Below are positions 19,947 to 28,768 of a stretch of 64,000 bases of DNA, piece after piece. The DNA comes from Mycobacterium sp. 1164966.3 (GTDB taxonomy: Bacteria > Actinomycetota > Actinomycetes > Mycobacteriales > Mycobacteriaceae). The DNA is taken from assembly GCF_001665395.1 (NCBI RefSeq), contig NZ_LZSG01000024.1:1-64000 (forward strand). The letters are read 5' to 3'. Numbering within the stretch: the first letter of the stretch is position 1; each line of letters starts with the position of its first letter. A program made the translations under genes and the position numbers. The notes beneath the pieces were generated by a model, which made no database searches, was not told the origin of the DNA, and was given only the letters and a program-made list of their open reading frames with translations.

Positions 19947-20346
19947 CAGCGACCTCGAAGGTGACGGTGGTACCGGATTTGAGCGTGCGCCCCACCGTGC
20001 AGACCGCGTTGACCGCGCGATTCACGACCACCAACAGCCGCTGCTTGTCGTCGGGGGACAGTCCCGACAGGTCTACTTCCAGGGTCTCCTGCAGCAGCGG
20101 ATAACGTTCCTGGTCACGGTCGGCCGCACCGGAGACGCGCACCACCGCTCGGTAATCCTCGCCGAGGCGGTGGGCCAGCGGCTGGTCGCTGGCCATGCCA
20201 CTGCATGCGGCGAGCGCGATCTTCAGCAGCTCACCCGGGGTGAAGACGCCGTCGACATCCTCCGAGCCGACGAGAACCTGCCCGCCCCGCGAGCTGTGCC
20301 CGGTATACCGGCGCGTTCCGGTGCGCTCGACCCACAGTTGCGTCAT
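19933..20346 (-). CDS. OsmC/Ohr-family protein
   Basis: This 137-residue protein is related to thiol peroxidases that reduce organic hydroperoxides. The two cysteines of the family are present: Cys48 in ALAACSGMAS and Cys116 in NAVCTVGRTL. It also has the GEDYRAVVRVSG strand typical of OsmC. It would act in the cytosol in peroxide defence. It starts at ATG 20344-20346 and overlaps acyP by 14 bases. By position it is the counterpart of M. tuberculosis Rv2923c. The divergent neighbour is a PIG-L deacetylase, 117 bases away. Which peroxides it uses cannot be inferred. Confidence 0.87.
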   Translation of the reverse strand: MTQLWVERTGTRRYTGHSSRGGQVLVGSEDVDGVFTPGELLKIALAACSGMASDQPLAHRLGEDYRAVVRVSGAADRDQERYPLLQETLEVDLSGLSPDDKQRLLVVVNRAVNAVCTVGRTLKSGTTVTFEVADAGR

Positions 20347-20463
20347 GGGTCTTTTCTACCGGGTGGTGGTCCCGCCGAGATCGACGGCAGCGCGCAAAAC
20401 CGCGAGAGAGCACCGCGCCAGCGTCAATTTCGACGCCGACGGCCGGCAGGCATACTGCGTTGC

Positions 20464-21246
20464 ATGCCCACGGTCGTCGCATTCCACGCCCACCCGGACG
20501 ACGAGGTCGTCCTCACCGGCGGCACGCTGGCGCAGGCGGCGGCGGCCGGGCATCGCGTGGTGATCGTCACGGCGACCGACGGATGCGTGCACAACGAGGA
20601 GGCTGACCGCCTGGGCGAATTGCGTTCGAGCGCAAGCATCCTGGGAGCCCATCGAGTTGAATGTCTCGGCTACGCCGACAGTGGATACGGTCCGGAATTC
20701 TATCCGGATCCGCCCGGGCGGGTCAGATTCGGTAGAGCGGATGTCGACGAGGCGGCCCAACGGCTCGCGGCCATACTTCGCGACGAGGACGCAGACCTCC
20801 TGCTCAGCTACCAGCCCAACGGCGGCTACGGCCACCGCGACCATGTGCAGGTGCACCATGTCGGCAAGCGCGCCGCCGAACTCGCTGGCACCCCGCGAGT
20901 GCTGGAGGTGACCATGCCGCGCGAATTACTCTTGTGGACGGCGTATCTGGCTCGCCTGTTGCGGCTGCCGGCACCCTACGATGAGGACATCGCTCGTACC
21001 GCATACGCTCCGCGAGGGACCATCACGCATCGGATCAACATCTTCCGCTTTGCTCGGCAGAAGCGGGATGCGTTGGCGGCCCACCGCTCTCAGATCGGCA
21101 GCACGGGACCGGCGGTGCGCATGTTCGGCCTCCTGCTTCGCCTGCCACCACAAGTGTTCGGTCTGCTGTTCGCCCACGAGTGGTTCGTCGATCCGGCCTT
21201 TGCCCACAGGTCACCGGTTACCGTGCGCCGCAACATCTTCGATTGA
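20464..21246 (+). CDS. PIG-L/LmbE-family metal-dependent N-deacetylase
   Basis: From ATG 20464 the 260-residue protein begins with the PIG-L zinc motif AHPDDE (9-14) and has the second metal-site motif GHRDHV (His124, His127). His10, Asp13 and His127 would be the zinc ligands by analogy with MshB. Such enzymes deacetylate GlcNAc-type or related amide groups in mycothiol, glycolipid or antibiotic pathways. Mycothiol deacetylase MshB and Mca are encoded elsewhere in mycobacteria, so this is an additional paralogue of unknown substrate. It is the only plus-strand gene in a long minus-strand block and sits between osmC and fpg, which I recall as adjacent in M. tuberculosis; this suggests insertion. 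Its stop is nine bases from the fpg stop. Confidence 0.87.
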   Translation: MPTVVAFHAHPDDEVVLTGGTLAQAAAAGHRVVIVTATDGCVHNEEADRLGELRSSASILGAHRVECLGYADSGYGPEFYPDPPGRVRFGRADVDEAAQRLAAILRDEDADLLLSYQPNGGYGHRDHVQVHHVGKRAAELAGTPRVLEVTMPRELLLWTAYLARLLRLPAPYDEDIARTAYAPRGTITHRINIFRFARQKRDALAAHRSQIGSTGPAVRMFGLLLRLPPQVFGLLFAHEWFVDPAFAHRSPVTVRRNIFD

Positions 21247-21254
21247 TTTGAGGC

Positions 21255-22121
21255 CTAGATGCGGGGCCGCGGCTGGCATTTCGGGCAGTAGAACGACGAC
21301 CGGTTCATGAACTTCTCCCGGCGCATTACCGCGCCGCATCGGCGACAGCTTTTTCCTTCGCGGCCATAGGCATCCAGCGATCGGTCGAAGTAGCCCGACT
21401 CGCCGTTGACGTTGACATACAGCGAATCGAACGACGTCCCGCCCTTCGCCAGCGCCTCGCGCATCACGTCGGCGGCCGCATCGAGGACCATGGACAACTG
21501 CCGGCGGGTCAGCTTGGCGGCCAACCGGGCTCCGTGCACCTTGGCCCGCCACAGCGCCTCGTCGGCGTAGATATTGCCGATGCCGGAGACTACGGTCTGG
21601 TCGAGAAGCTGCCGCTTGATCTCGGAGTGCTTGCGGCGCAACACCTTTACTACGGCGTCGGTATCGAACCGCGGGTCCAGCGGATCGCGCGCGAGGTGGG
21701 CGACGGGTGCCGGCACCACGCTGCCGTCCACGGTCACCAGGTCGGCGAGCATCCAGCCGCCGAACGTGCGCTGGTCGGCGAAGCTCAGCACCGTCCCGTC
21801 GTCGAGCAAAGCCGAGATCCGGACGTGATCGGCGCGCGGCACGGTCCCCAGCAGCATCTGCCCGCTCATGCCGAGATGAACCACCAAAGCGGCATCAGGC
21901 TCGGCGCCGTCTGCGGCGTCCAGTAGTAGCCACAGGTACTTGCCGCGCCGATCGCTGCCCTCGATCCGCGCCCCGAGCAACCGGGCCGTCAGGTCGGCGG
22001 GACCGGCTTCGTGGCGGCGTACCGCCCGGGGGTGGTGCACCCGAACAGCCGTGATCGTCTTGCCCACCACATGGGTTTGCAGTCCGCGCCGCACCACCTC
22101 GACTTCAGGCAGCTCAGGCAT
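21255..22121 (-). CDS. fpg: Formamidopyrimidine-DNA glycosylase (Fpg/MutM)
   Basis: The 288-residue bifunctional DNA glycosylase/AP lyase removes 8-oxoguanine and formamidopyrimidines. The N-terminal proline nucleophile and glutamate are present (MPELPEVE), with Lys61 in RRGKYLW. The helix-two-turn-helix contains [13 protein letters not shown]. An intact C-terminal zinc finger has Cys259, Cys262, Cys279 and Cys282. All catalytic elements are present, so it should be active. It follows rnc after 55 bases in the DUF177-rnc-fpg cluster, the usual mycobacterial order. A dispersed repeat lies in the rnc-fpg spacer. Confidence 0.96.
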   Translation of the reverse strand: MPELPEVEVVRRGLQTHVVGKTITAVRVHHPRAVRRHEAGPADLTARLLGARIEGSDRRGKYLWLLLDAADGAEPDAALVVHLGMSGQMLLGTVPRADHVRISALLDDGTVLSFADQRTFGGWMLADLVTVDGSVVPAPVAHLARDPLDPRFDTDAVVKVLRRKHSEIKRQLLDQTVVSGIGNIYADEALWRAKVHGARLAAKLTRRQLSMVLDAAADVMREALAKGGTSFDSLYVNVNGESGYFDRSLDAYGREGKSCRRCGAVMRREKFMNRSSFYCPKCQPRPRI

Positions 22122-22127
22122 CTAGTG

Positions 22128-22170
22128 ATGATCGCAAGCGCGGCGAAGCCGGGCGCAGCGGGTCATTACC
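22128..22170. repeat. Copy of the GCGGCGAAGCCGGGCGC intergenic repeat
   Basis: GATCGCAAGCGCGGCGAAGC, then CGGGCGCAGCGGGTC, lies in the 55-bp rnc-fpg spacer. It shares a core with 45412-45516 and, inverted, 19626-19671. Confidence 0.7.
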
Positions 22171-22176
22171 ATGGGC

Positions 22177-22902
22177 TCAGACAGAAGATTTTCCGGCGGG
22201 GTCGCGCACATCCAGCGCGTCCAGCGCATTCCAGGCTGCCGATGCCGCTTTTTGCTCCGCTTCCTTCTTGGAGCGACCCACGCCCGAGCCGTATTCGGTA
22301 TCCATCACGACGACCACCGCGGTGAATTCCTTATCGTGGTCGGGGCCGGTGGAGGTCACCACGTAGGACGGCGCACCCAGGCCGCGGGCCGCAGTCAGCT
22401 CCTGCAAGCTGGTCTTCCAGTCCAGGCCGGCGCCGAGCGTGGGTGCCGCGTCCAGCAGCGATCCGAACAGCCGCAAGATCACCTCGCGAGCCACCTCGAT
22501 GCCGTGCTGCAGGTAGATCGCGCCCAGCAGCGACTCCATCCCGTCGGCCAGGATGCTGGACTTGTCGGCCCCGCCGGTGTTCGCCTCGCCGCGTCCCAAC
22601 AACATGTGGACACCCAGCCCGCCGTCGGTAAGGCGGCGTGCGACGTCGGCCAGCGCCTGAGTGTTGACCACGCTCGCGCGCAGTTTGGCCAGGTCCCCCT
22701 CGGAACGGTCGGGATGGCGGTGGAACAGCTCGTCGGTAATGGTCAGGCCCAGGACGGCGTCACCGAGGAACTCCAGGCGCTCGTTGGTCGGCAGTCCGCC
22801 GTGTTCGTAGGCGTAGCTTCGGTGGGTCAGAGCCAGCGAGATCAGCTCGTCAGGCAGTTCGACTCCGAGGGCGTCGAGCAGGACTTGCCGCGACGGCGTC
22901 AC
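22177..22902 (-). CDS. rnc: Ribonuclease III
   Basis: The 241-residue double-strand-specific endoribonuclease processes rRNA precursors and structured RNAs. The RNase III signature [12 protein letters not shown] is at 40-51, with acidic residues Glu44 and Asp48. A second acidic segment [10 protein letters not shown] comes later, and a double-stranded RNA-binding domain occupies about 163-233 ([14 protein letters not shown]). The GTG start at 22902 overlaps the upstream DUF177 stop by four bases (GTGA), with AGGA seven bases upstream. The DUF177-rnc-fpg arrangement is the expected operon, but the usual rpmF between DUF177 and rnc is missing, as in other mycobacteria. Confidence 0.95.
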   Translation of the reverse strand: MTPSRQVLLDALGVELPDELISLALTHRSYAYEHGGLPTNERLEFLGDAVLGLTITDELFHRHPDRSEGDLAKLRASVVNTQALADVARRLTDGGLGVHMLLGRGEANTGGADKSSILADGMESLLGAIYLQHGIEVAREVILRLFGSLLDAAPTLGAGLDWKTSLQELTAARGLGAPSYVVTSTGPDHDKEFTAVVVVMDTEYGSGVGRSKKEAEQKAASAAWNALDALDVRDPAGKSSV

Positions 22903-23489
22903 CGCTCATCCTGCCCGGTCTCCGGCCTGTCCGAGCCACGCATTCCGGCCAACTTGGCCCACCGCGGGTCGATGCGGTCGTGGCGGTGACCAAGCTCGTC
23001 GGCAAGCGCAACCCCGCATTCCGGACACAATCCGGGGCAGTCCGCCCGGCAGACCGGCGAGAACGGAAGCTCCAGCCCCACGGCGTCGATGATGGGCTGC
23101 TCGAGGTTCACGGTGTCGTCGACGACGCGGCCGACCTCGTCTTCCTCGGTGGTCGCCTCGGTCGCACTGGCCGGGTACGCGAAAAGTTCCGTCAGGCTGA
23201 CCTGCACTCGGCCTTCGACCGCGGTCAGGCAACGGGCGCATTCACCGGCTGTCGGTGCGGTCACCGTCCCGGTCACCAGCACGCCCTCCGACACCGACTC
23301 GACTCGCAGGTCCAGATCCAGCGGGGCGCCTCGCTCGATCGCTATCAGCTCCAGCCCGATACGAGCGGGGCTGGGCCACGTGTCGCGTACGGCGAACATC
23401 GCTCCCGGGCGACGACCCAGGCGCGCGATGTCGACCACCATCGGCGACGTCGGGTGCCTGTGAGCTGCGGTGCTGTGCTGGCGCGCCAT
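22899..23489 (-). CDS. DUF177 (YceD-type) protein
   Basis: This 196-residue protein of the YceD/DUF177 family is linked in other bacteria to 23S rRNA accumulation and ribosome assembly. The conserved core shows ECARCL at the middle and a cysteine-rich segment [13 protein letters not shown] near the end that could bind a metal. ATG 23489 has AGGAT nearby and a total length similar to M. tuberculosis Rv2926c (about 207). A later ATG (MVVDIARLG) would shorten it by 16 residues. It overlaps rnc by four bases and is probably co-translated with it. Confidence 0.87.
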   Translation of the reverse strand: MARQHSTAAHRHPTSPMVVDIARLGRRPGAMFAVRDTWPSPARIGLELIAIERGAPLDLDLRVESVSEGVLVTGTVTAPTAGECARCLTAVEGRVQVSLTELFAYPASATEATTEEDEVGRVVDDTVNLEQPIIDAVGLELPFSPVCRADCPGLCPECGVALADELGHRHDRIDPRWAKLAGMRGSDRPETGQDER

Positions 23490-23551
23490 AGCAGAAATCC
23501 TACGGCGCGCACCCTGCAGCGCCAGAGCCTTGTTGGAGCCTTATAAGCCGG

Positions 23552-24295
23552 TTACCGGGTCGCGTAGTCGTGGGTACCGGCTGCGGTGCGGAGCTGGTGA
23601 CGGCCGCGGCTAACTGAACGGATGGTGCCGTTGAGGAATTCCTCGAACTCGGCCAGCTTGTTGTCGACGTAGATGTCGCACTCGCCACGCAGCCTGTCGG
23701 CTTCGGCGTGCGCCGTGTCGATGAGGCGGGTGGCCTCGGCGTTGGCCGCCTCCACCACGCTGTTCTGCGACACCAGGCGCTGCTGCTCCTTGATGCCCTC
23801 CTGCACAGCCTTCTCGTAGGAGATGTTGCCGTTCTCGATCAGCCGGTCGGCCTCGGCTTTGGCGCGGCTGACGCTGGCTTCGTAGTCGCGTTTGGCGGCA
23901 GCCGCCAGGCGAACCGCCTCTTCACGGGCCTCGCCGACCATCCGCTCGCTGTGCTGACGTGCCTCCGCGACCATCCGGTCTGCCTGCGATTTCGCGTCGG
24001 CGAGGATGCGGTCGGCCTCCGCGCGCGCATGGTTGACCATCGACTCCGACTCGGTGGTCGCCGTGGCCACCATGGAGTCGGCGTGCGTCTTGGCGTCGTG
24101 CAGCATCGAATCGCGGGCGTCGAGCACGTCCTGAGCGTCGTCGAGCTCTGCGGGAATCGCGTCCTTGATGTCATCAATCAGTTCGAGGACATCGCCGCGA
24201 GGGACCACGCAGCCTGCCGTCATCGGCACGCCACGCGCTTCTTCCACGATGGCGCCCAATTCGTCAAGCGCTTCAAAGACTCGGTACACGGCCAT
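23552..24295 (-). CDS. sepIVA: DivIVA-like septation protein SepIVA
   Basis: The 247-residue protein is almost entirely coiled coil, with regular Ala/Glu/Arg heptads from about residue 60 to 220 and a DivIVA-like N terminus (MAVYRVFEALDELGAIVEEA). It matches the mycobacterial SepIVA family (M. tuberculosis Rv2927c), an essential divisome-associated protein also linked to the intracellular membrane domain. It acts at the cytoplasmic face of the membrane. It has its own promoter region of 230 bases, which contains a possible MtrA box at 24325-24357. In M. tuberculosis the DIM/PGL locus begins just beyond this gene; here a permease gene follows instead. Confidence 0.9.
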   Translation of the reverse strand: MAVYRVFEALDELGAIVEEARGVPMTAGCVVPRGDVLELIDDIKDAIPAELDDAQDVLDARDSMLHDAKTHADSMVATATTESESMVNHARAEADRILADAKSQADRMVAEARQHSERMVGEAREEAVRLAAAAKRDYEASVSRAKAEADRLIENGNISYEKAVQEGIKEQQRLVSQNSVVEAANAEATRLIDTAHAEADRLRGECDIYVDNKLAEFEEFLNGTIRSVSRGRHQLRTAAGTHDYATR

Positions 24296-24324
24296 ACCCT
24301 CCTGGCATCTTGCAAAATCCCGGT

Positions 24325-24357
24325 TGTTACCAGTGTGCCTGGTGTTACCTTTGTGAC
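24325..24357 (-). promoter_or_regulatory. Candidate MtrA-type box upstream of sepIVA
   Basis: On the minus strand the sequence is GTCACA-AAG-GTAACA (24343-24357), followed by a second GTAACA at 24325-24330. This resembles the direct-repeat MtrA sites described upstream of mycobacterial cell-division and oriC loci. It lies 30-62 bases before the sepIVA ATG. The assignment is from motif similarity only. Confidence 0.4.
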
Positions 24358-24525
24358 TGTGGTGGCGAGGCCGGTGTGTCGGCCTTTTCGTATTTCTGCA
24401 GGACTGTCGCCCAAGCGGCTTTGCTACAGGGTAGCCCCGGCTATTGCAGCAGTGCCGTCGCAGGCATCGAGGCGCGGCGGCCAGGGGTATAGCGTCCGAC
24501 TCGTGAGTCCAGCGCGGAGCGCAGA

Positions 24526-25707
24526 GTGACAGACCGAGCCCTCAGAGCCGTCGGCCACGCATTGGCGCTGGCCGGCTCGATGACCTGGGAAATCCTCTGG
24601 GCGCTGATCTTGGGCTTTGCGTTGTCGGCGGTGGTGCAAGCCGTGGTGCGCCGTTCGACGATCGTGAGCTTGATGGGCGACGATCGGGCGCGCACCTTGG
24701 CGGTCGCGGCCAGCCTGGGAGCCGCGTCCTCGTCGTGCTCGTATGCCGCCGTCGCACTGGCCCGATCACTGTTCCGCAAGGGCGCGAACTTCACCGCCGC
24801 CATGGCGTTCGAGATCGGATCCACGAATCTCGTGATCGAGTTGGGCATCATCCTGGCCCTGCTGATGGGCTGGCAATTCACCGCGGCAGAGTTCATCGCG
24901 GGCCCCGTGATGATCGTGGTGTTGGCGCTGTTGTTCCGGCTGTTTGTTCGCAGCCGGCTCGTCGACGCCGCCCGCGAGCAGGCCGACCGGGGAATCGCCG
25001 GTTCGATGGAAGGCCACGCCGCCATGGACATGTCCATCCGCGGTGACGGATCCTTCTGGCAGCGCCTCTTTTCAGCGCAGGGTCTCACCTCGGTCTCCCA
25101 CGTTTTCGTCATGGAGTGGCTGGCGATTCTGCGTGACCTGGTCCTGGGGCTGGTTATCGCCGGCGCCATCGCGGCCTGGGTTCCCGAAACCGCTTGGCAG
25201 AGCTTCTTTTTGACGAATCACCCCGGCTGGTCGGCGATATGGGGACCGATCGTCGGACCCGTGGTGGCGATCGTGTCGTTCGTCTGCTCGATCGGCAACG
25301 TGCCGCTTGCCGCGGCGCTGTGGAATGGGGGCATCAGTTTCGGCGGCGTCATCGCGTTCATCTTTGCCGACCTGCTGATCCTGCCGATCCTGAATATCTA
25401 TCGCAAGTACTACGGGACCAAGATGATGCTGACGCTGCTCGGCACCTTCTACGTCGCGATGGTCGCCGCCGGCTATCTTGTCGAAATACTGTTCGGCACA
25501 GCACATCTCATTCCGAGGCAACGCCATGCGATGGTCATGACCGGAGGCATTTCGTGGGACTACACGACTTGGCTCAACATTGCGTTTCTAGCGATGGCGG
25601 TGGTGCTGGTCATCCGATTCATGACTTCGGGCGGGATCCCGATGCTACGAATGATGGGCGGGCCACCCGCAGCCGGTCAGCAGGATCACGGCGCCAACAG
25701 TCCCTGA
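24526..25707 (+). CDS. DUF318-type permease (ArsP-like membrane transporter)
   Basis: This 393-residue polytopic inner-membrane protein has about eight to nine hydrophobic spans. It belongs to the DUF318/ArsP permease family, shown by paired half-domains with LGAASSSCSYAA, a cysteine in the first half, and VCSIGNVPLAAALW in the second. Homologues export organoarsenicals or metal-related compounds or are of unknown function. It matches M. tuberculosis Rv2963 by recall of its position just after the DIM/PGL locus. GTG 24526 follows a weak GGAG. Its stop is four bases from the convergent PPE stop, so there is no room for a separate terminator. Confidence 0.85.
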   Translation: MTDRALRAVGHALALAGSMTWEILWALILGFALSAVVQAVVRRSTIVSLMGDDRARTLAVAASLGAASSSCSYAAVALARSLFRKGANFTAAMAFEIGSTNLVIELGIILALLMGWQFTAAEFIAGPVMIVVLALLFRLFVRSRLVDAAREQADRGIAGSMEGHAAMDMSIRGDGSFWQRLFSAQGLTSVSHVFVMEWLAILRDLVLGLVIAGAIAAWVPETAWQSFFLTNHPGWSAIWGPIVGPVVAIVSFVCSIGNVPLAAALWNGGISFGGVIAFIFADLLILPILNIYRKYYGTKMMLTLLGTFYVAMVAAGYLVEILFGTAHLIPRQRHAMVMTGGISWDYTTWLNIAFLAMAVVLVIRFMTSGGIPMLRMMGGPPAAGQQDHGANSP

Positions 25708-25711
25708 GGTC

Positions 25712-27406
25712 TCACTGCCCGGACTCGTCGCCCCAGGTTTCCGGCAGCATCGGCATACTGGGCCCGTTCCCGAATTCGTCGTCAGCGAGCGTGATCAAGC
25801 CAGCTGCCTGGCCACCTGCCTTGGGCGCCGTTCCGGCGAATCCTTGCGGTCCGGCGCCGGATCCCGATGCCACCGAAGATGGCGGAGACGCAGGTGAATC
25901 GCCTTCGGCGTCCAGGTATTCGTAGCGGTAGGCACGGTCGATGACCGACCGCTGGTGTCGCCGCGACCTTGTTTGATCTCGCTCGTGCGCCGCGACGCCC
26001 GCTGGAGCAGAGGCGGATGCGGCGGCCGACTCCTTGGTTTTGGTCCGGGTTTCGAGCGTCGAGTCCAGGCGGGCGCCGAGGCTGCCCACCATGTAACCGA
26101 AACCCTCGGCACCGGTCACCGGTGTCGGTGGAGCGGGCGGGCCCGACGGCGGCGCGGCGGCAGAGGCCGGAGACGCCGCGGGCGATGCGACCGACGCAGC
26201 CGGCGCCACGGGACTCGTCGGCGTCATCGGCGTCATGGCGACGGAAACCGGCACCGCGGAGGGTTGGACGCCCGCTGCCGCAGGTTGCGGGACCGGCGCG
26301 GCGGATGCGGGGACGTTCACCGGCTGAGCCATTCCGGCCAGTCCGGCCAGTCCCGCCAGCGGGGCGACACTGCCCAGGTTGGTGATTGCCATGCTGATCC
26401 CGACGCTGATCAGCAGCGGCAACTCCTGGATGAGGAACCGCAGCGTCCGCAATGTCCAGTTGACCAACCGGAATGTTTGCCAGGCGATGAAGTACTGAAT
26501 GAGCGCCGGTGCGGTGGACGGGTTCAGCAAGCCCTGCAGATTTTGTTGCAACCATGTCAGAGCCTGGGCATTTCCTTGGAAGAAATTGGGCAGGTTCTCC
26601 ACGTACTGCGACGGACTCCAGTTGGGCTGGCCCTGGCCGGGGATTTGCTCTCCGTCGGGCCCGAAGAGCATCTGCCAAATCTCATCCGGCGTGGGTAACT
26701 GAAACGAGCCCGTGCCGCCGCCACCGCCACCGCCGCCTGCGCCGCTGCCGGCGCCAGTGCCAGTCCCGGCTCCCGCTCCGGTGCCGGCGCCTGCACCCGT
26801 CCCAGCGCCCGCACCGGAACCCGCGCCCGCGCCAGTTCCGGCACCCGTGCCTGCACCGGAACCCGCGCCTGCACCTGCGCCCGCTCCGGCGCCCGCTCCG
26901 GCCCCCTGGGTGTTCTGGGCCGCCATGGTCGTGACTTGGTAGGTACTCATGGTCGTCGCGGCCTGAGTCCACATACGGGCGTAGTCAGCCTCGTTGAGCG
27001 CGATCGGAATCGTATTGATGCCAAAGAAATTGGTGGCCACCAAGACCGCGTGGACTGCATGGTTGGCGGCCAGCTCCGGCAGTGTCGGCATCGCGGCCAG
27101 TGCGGCCGTATATGCAGCGGCAACGACCTCATGCTGTGTTGCCGCCTCGGCGCTAAGGGTGCTGGCCAACCTTAGCCACGCCAAATACGGCATGTGTGCG
27201 GCCACATACTGTGCGGCGGTCGGGCCGTCCCACACCAGGGTCGATCCCGACAAGACCGCCGACAACTCCGTTGCCGCAGCATCGTATTCGGTGCTCAAGG
27301 CCGTCCAGGTGGCTGCCGCCGCAAGCAACGGGCCCGGCCCCGGACCGCTGCTCAGCAACGCCGAGTGCACCTCGGGCGGAAACGCCATCCACACCGGCGC
27401 CGTCAC
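25712..27406 (-). CDS. PPE-family protein with long Gly-Ala repeat
   Basis: From GTG 27406 this encodes 564 residues: the PPE domain ([22 protein letters not shown] at 10-12, W-x-G at 59-61) to about 160. A Gly/Ala/Ser/Thr repeat follows at 168-231, then a region with [15 protein letters not shown] and hydrophobic spans, a Pro/Ala-rich stretch, and a C terminus with [11 protein letters not shown] and YRYEYLD. Such proteins are exported with a PE partner by type VII (ESX) secretion. The start lies 13 bases after the PE stop, and a TTG directly after that stop is an alternative. The PE-PPE pair follows a membrane protein gene in the same direction. The Gly-Ala tract is encoded by an imperfect GC-rich repeat prone to length change. 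Confidence 0.92.
   Translation of the reverse strand: MTAPVWMAFPPEVHSALLSSGPGPGPLLAAAATWTALSTEYDAAATELSAVLSGSTLVWDGPTAAQYVAAHMPYLAWLRLASTLSAEAATQHEVVAAAYTAALAAMPTLPELAANHAVHAVLVATNFFGINTIPIALNEADYARMWTQAATTMSTYQVTTMAAQNTQGAGAGAGAGAGAGAGSGAGTGAGTGAGAGSGAGAGTGAGAGTGAGAGTGTGAGSGAGGGGGGGGTGSFQLPTPDEIWQMLFGPDGEQIPGQGQPNWSPSQYVENLPNFFQGNAQALTWLQQNLQGLLNPSTAPALIQYFIAWQTFRLVNWTLRTLRFLIQELPLLISVGISMAITNLGSVAPLAGLAGLAGMAQPVNVPASAAPVPQPAAAGVQPSAVPVSVAMTPMTPTSPVAPAASVASPAASPASAAAPPSGPPAPPTPVTGAEGFGYMVGSLGARLDSTLETRTKTKESAAASASAPAGVAAHERDQTRSRRHQRSVIDRAYRYEYLDAEGDSPASPPSSVASGSGAGPQGFAGTAPKAGGQAAGLITLADDEFGNGPSMPMLPETWGDESGQ
26714..26905. repeat. Gly-Ala coding repeat inside the PPE gene
   Basis: About 190 bases consist of imperfect hexamer units coding Gly-Ala, Gly-Ser and Gly-Thr pairs, ending in a poly-Gly run. 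The repeat stays in frame. Length variation between strains is likely from its structure. Confidence 0.85.
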
Positions 27407-27418
27407 CGTCGCCCGCAA

Positions 27419-27712
27419 TCAATAAGTCGAGGCCGTCGCCGCGTCACCGACGGCATAGCTCACACCGGCCACGCTTACGCCCAAGCCTGCGCGTCCCAGT
27501 ACCTCAACACCTTTCGCTGCCGCTCCCGCATGCTGGGTACCCCGGGCGCTGAACACGGCCGCGGCTTCCAGCGAGACCGGATCCGCCGCCGGGGGCACTA
27601 CCACCGAGACCACCGGAGCGGCTGCCGCATGTGAAGCAGCCAGCTGCGCTGTGATCGATTCGACCGTGGCACTGATCGCAGCCAGGCCCTCAGGAACAAC
27701 TCGCAGCATCAT
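27419..27712 (-). CDS. PE-family protein
   Basis: This 97-residue PE protein has the Pro-Glu at residues 7-8 and helical PE-domain sequence throughout. A C-terminal YAVGD (Tyr86 to Asp90) matches the Y-x-x-x-D/E type VII secretion signal. It has no C-terminal extension, so it is probably the export partner of the PPE protein. Its TGA is 13 bases from the PPE start. ATG 27712 is followed by a second ATG; the upstream membrane protein gene ends five bases before it, so the three are co-transcribed. Confidence 0.9.
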   Translation of the reverse strand: MMLRVVPEGLAAISATVESITAQLAASHAAAAPVVSVVVPPAADPVSLEAAAVFSARGTQHAGAAAKGVEVLGRAGLGVSVAGVSYAVGDAATASTY

Positions 27713-27717
27713 GACGG

Positions 27718-28272
27718 CTACTCCCTTCGTCCGCGTGCATTCGACACTCGAAAGCGATCCAGGCCCGATGCCAAAGCCAATCCGAGCAGTCCGGCTATCA
27801 ACCCGAAAGCGAGATGAAGCACCACCCGCTCAGTCATCCCGGCCGATGCGAACGCAAACAGCTGGCCGCGAGCTATCAGAGCAACAATCGAGCCGCCCAG
27901 TGCGACAAGGTGAATCGGCGCAGCAGCTACCGCAAGCAACCATCGCCGACAACGCACCACCGGCGCCGCGGCGACCGCATATAGCAGAACAGCAGCGGCC
28001 AGATATCGCCCACTGGCCCAGGGACCGGCCGGGGTCTGAGCGGCGAATGTCGCCATCGTCGCGACCGCTCCGACAGCGACCACCGTTTCGCGCCTATGCG
28101 TCGCGAGCGCAACTAACACCAGCAGGGTCAACCAGACCAGGCCGCGGTGCCCGGGCAGCCCCAACGGGATTCGGATATCGGAGTAAACGACGATCAGGGC
28201 GACCGCCAGCGCTGGTAGCGCCACCTCCCGGAAAAGCGACAAGCCGTGGGCAGGTTGGTGCACGACGGTCAC
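27718..28272 (-). CDS. Polytopic membrane protein of unknown function
   Basis: This 184-residue protein is almost wholly hydrophobic, with about five to six predicted membrane helices separated by short basic loops. I do not recognise a family. The start is GTG 28272 (TVVHQPAHGL). It precedes the PE-PPE pair by five bases in one operon and is divergent from the small lipoprotein gene (73-bp spacer). It could assist export or membrane insertion of the PE-PPE pair, but nothing in the sequence proves that. Confidence 0.78.
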   Translation of the reverse strand: MTVVHQPAHGLSLFREVALPALAVALIVVYSDIRIPLGLPGHRGLVWLTLLVLVALATHRRETVVAVGAVATMATFAAQTPAGPWASGRYLAAAVLLYAVAAAPVVRCRRWLLAVAAAPIHLVALGGSIVALIARGQLFAFASAGMTERVVLHLAFGLIAGLLGLALASGLDRFRVSNARGRRE

Positions 28273-28345
28273 TCAGAAACGATAGGACGGAACGGCAGCA
28301 GGGCACAACCGAAATTGCGGAAATACTTCCGACTAAACTCCTCAT

Positions 28346-28768
28346 ATGCGCCCTATTAGCCGCCGGTTCCTAGCATTTGCGGTAACGCTGATCCTCGGCA
28401 TGGCTGCCTGCAGCCGGTTTGACGCCGAAAGCCGTCTGACCGTGCAAGACAACGGCCGCGTCCTTCAGCGCTACAGCGTGTCGCAATTGCAACGTCTTCC
28501 GCAGGTCGAGATCGCAACGCCGCGGTCGCACGGCGCGCAGACCCAGAAGGGACCAACCGTGCGCTCGATTTTGGATCTCGCAGGCACCGCCGGTGCAGTC
28601 AGCGTGCGGGTGGAGGGCCGCGATCCGGCGCAGACCCTGAGCGCCGCCGAACTCAGCGATCCGGTGATCCTGAACGTCACCAAACGCCATACCCTCAAGC
28701 TCACCGGAGCGAAACTCAGCCGGGACCGATGGGTCCGCGATGTCACCGCACTAATGGTCAACCCATGA
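28346..28768 (+). CDS. Small lipoprotein with molybdopterin-oxidoreductase-like (SUOX) domain
   Basis: This 140-residue protein has an N-terminal signal with a lipobox (LGMAAC, Cys22), so it should be lipid-anchored outside the membrane. The mature part (SVSQLQRLPQVEI, GPTVRSILDLAG, LSAAELSDPVILN, RWVRDVTALMV) resembles the fold of oxidoreductase molybdopterin-binding domains. It is much shorter, and I see no catalytic cysteine, so it may be a structural or binding version. The next gene overlaps it by four bases (ATGA), a tight link to the TiaS-like protein. It is divergent from the membrane protein-PE-PPE operon. The function is unknown. Confidence 0.7.
   Translation: MRPISRRFLAFAVTLILGMAACSRFDAESRLTVQDNGRVLQRYSVSQLQRLPQVEIATPRSHGAQTQKGPTVRSILDLAGTAGAVSVRVEGRDPAQTLSAAELSDPVILNVTKRHTLKLTGAKLSRDRWVRDVTALMVNP

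Noticed and set aside
26714..26905. CRISPR-like repeat
   Set aside because: The units are in-frame Gly-Ala codons without spacers or cas genes.
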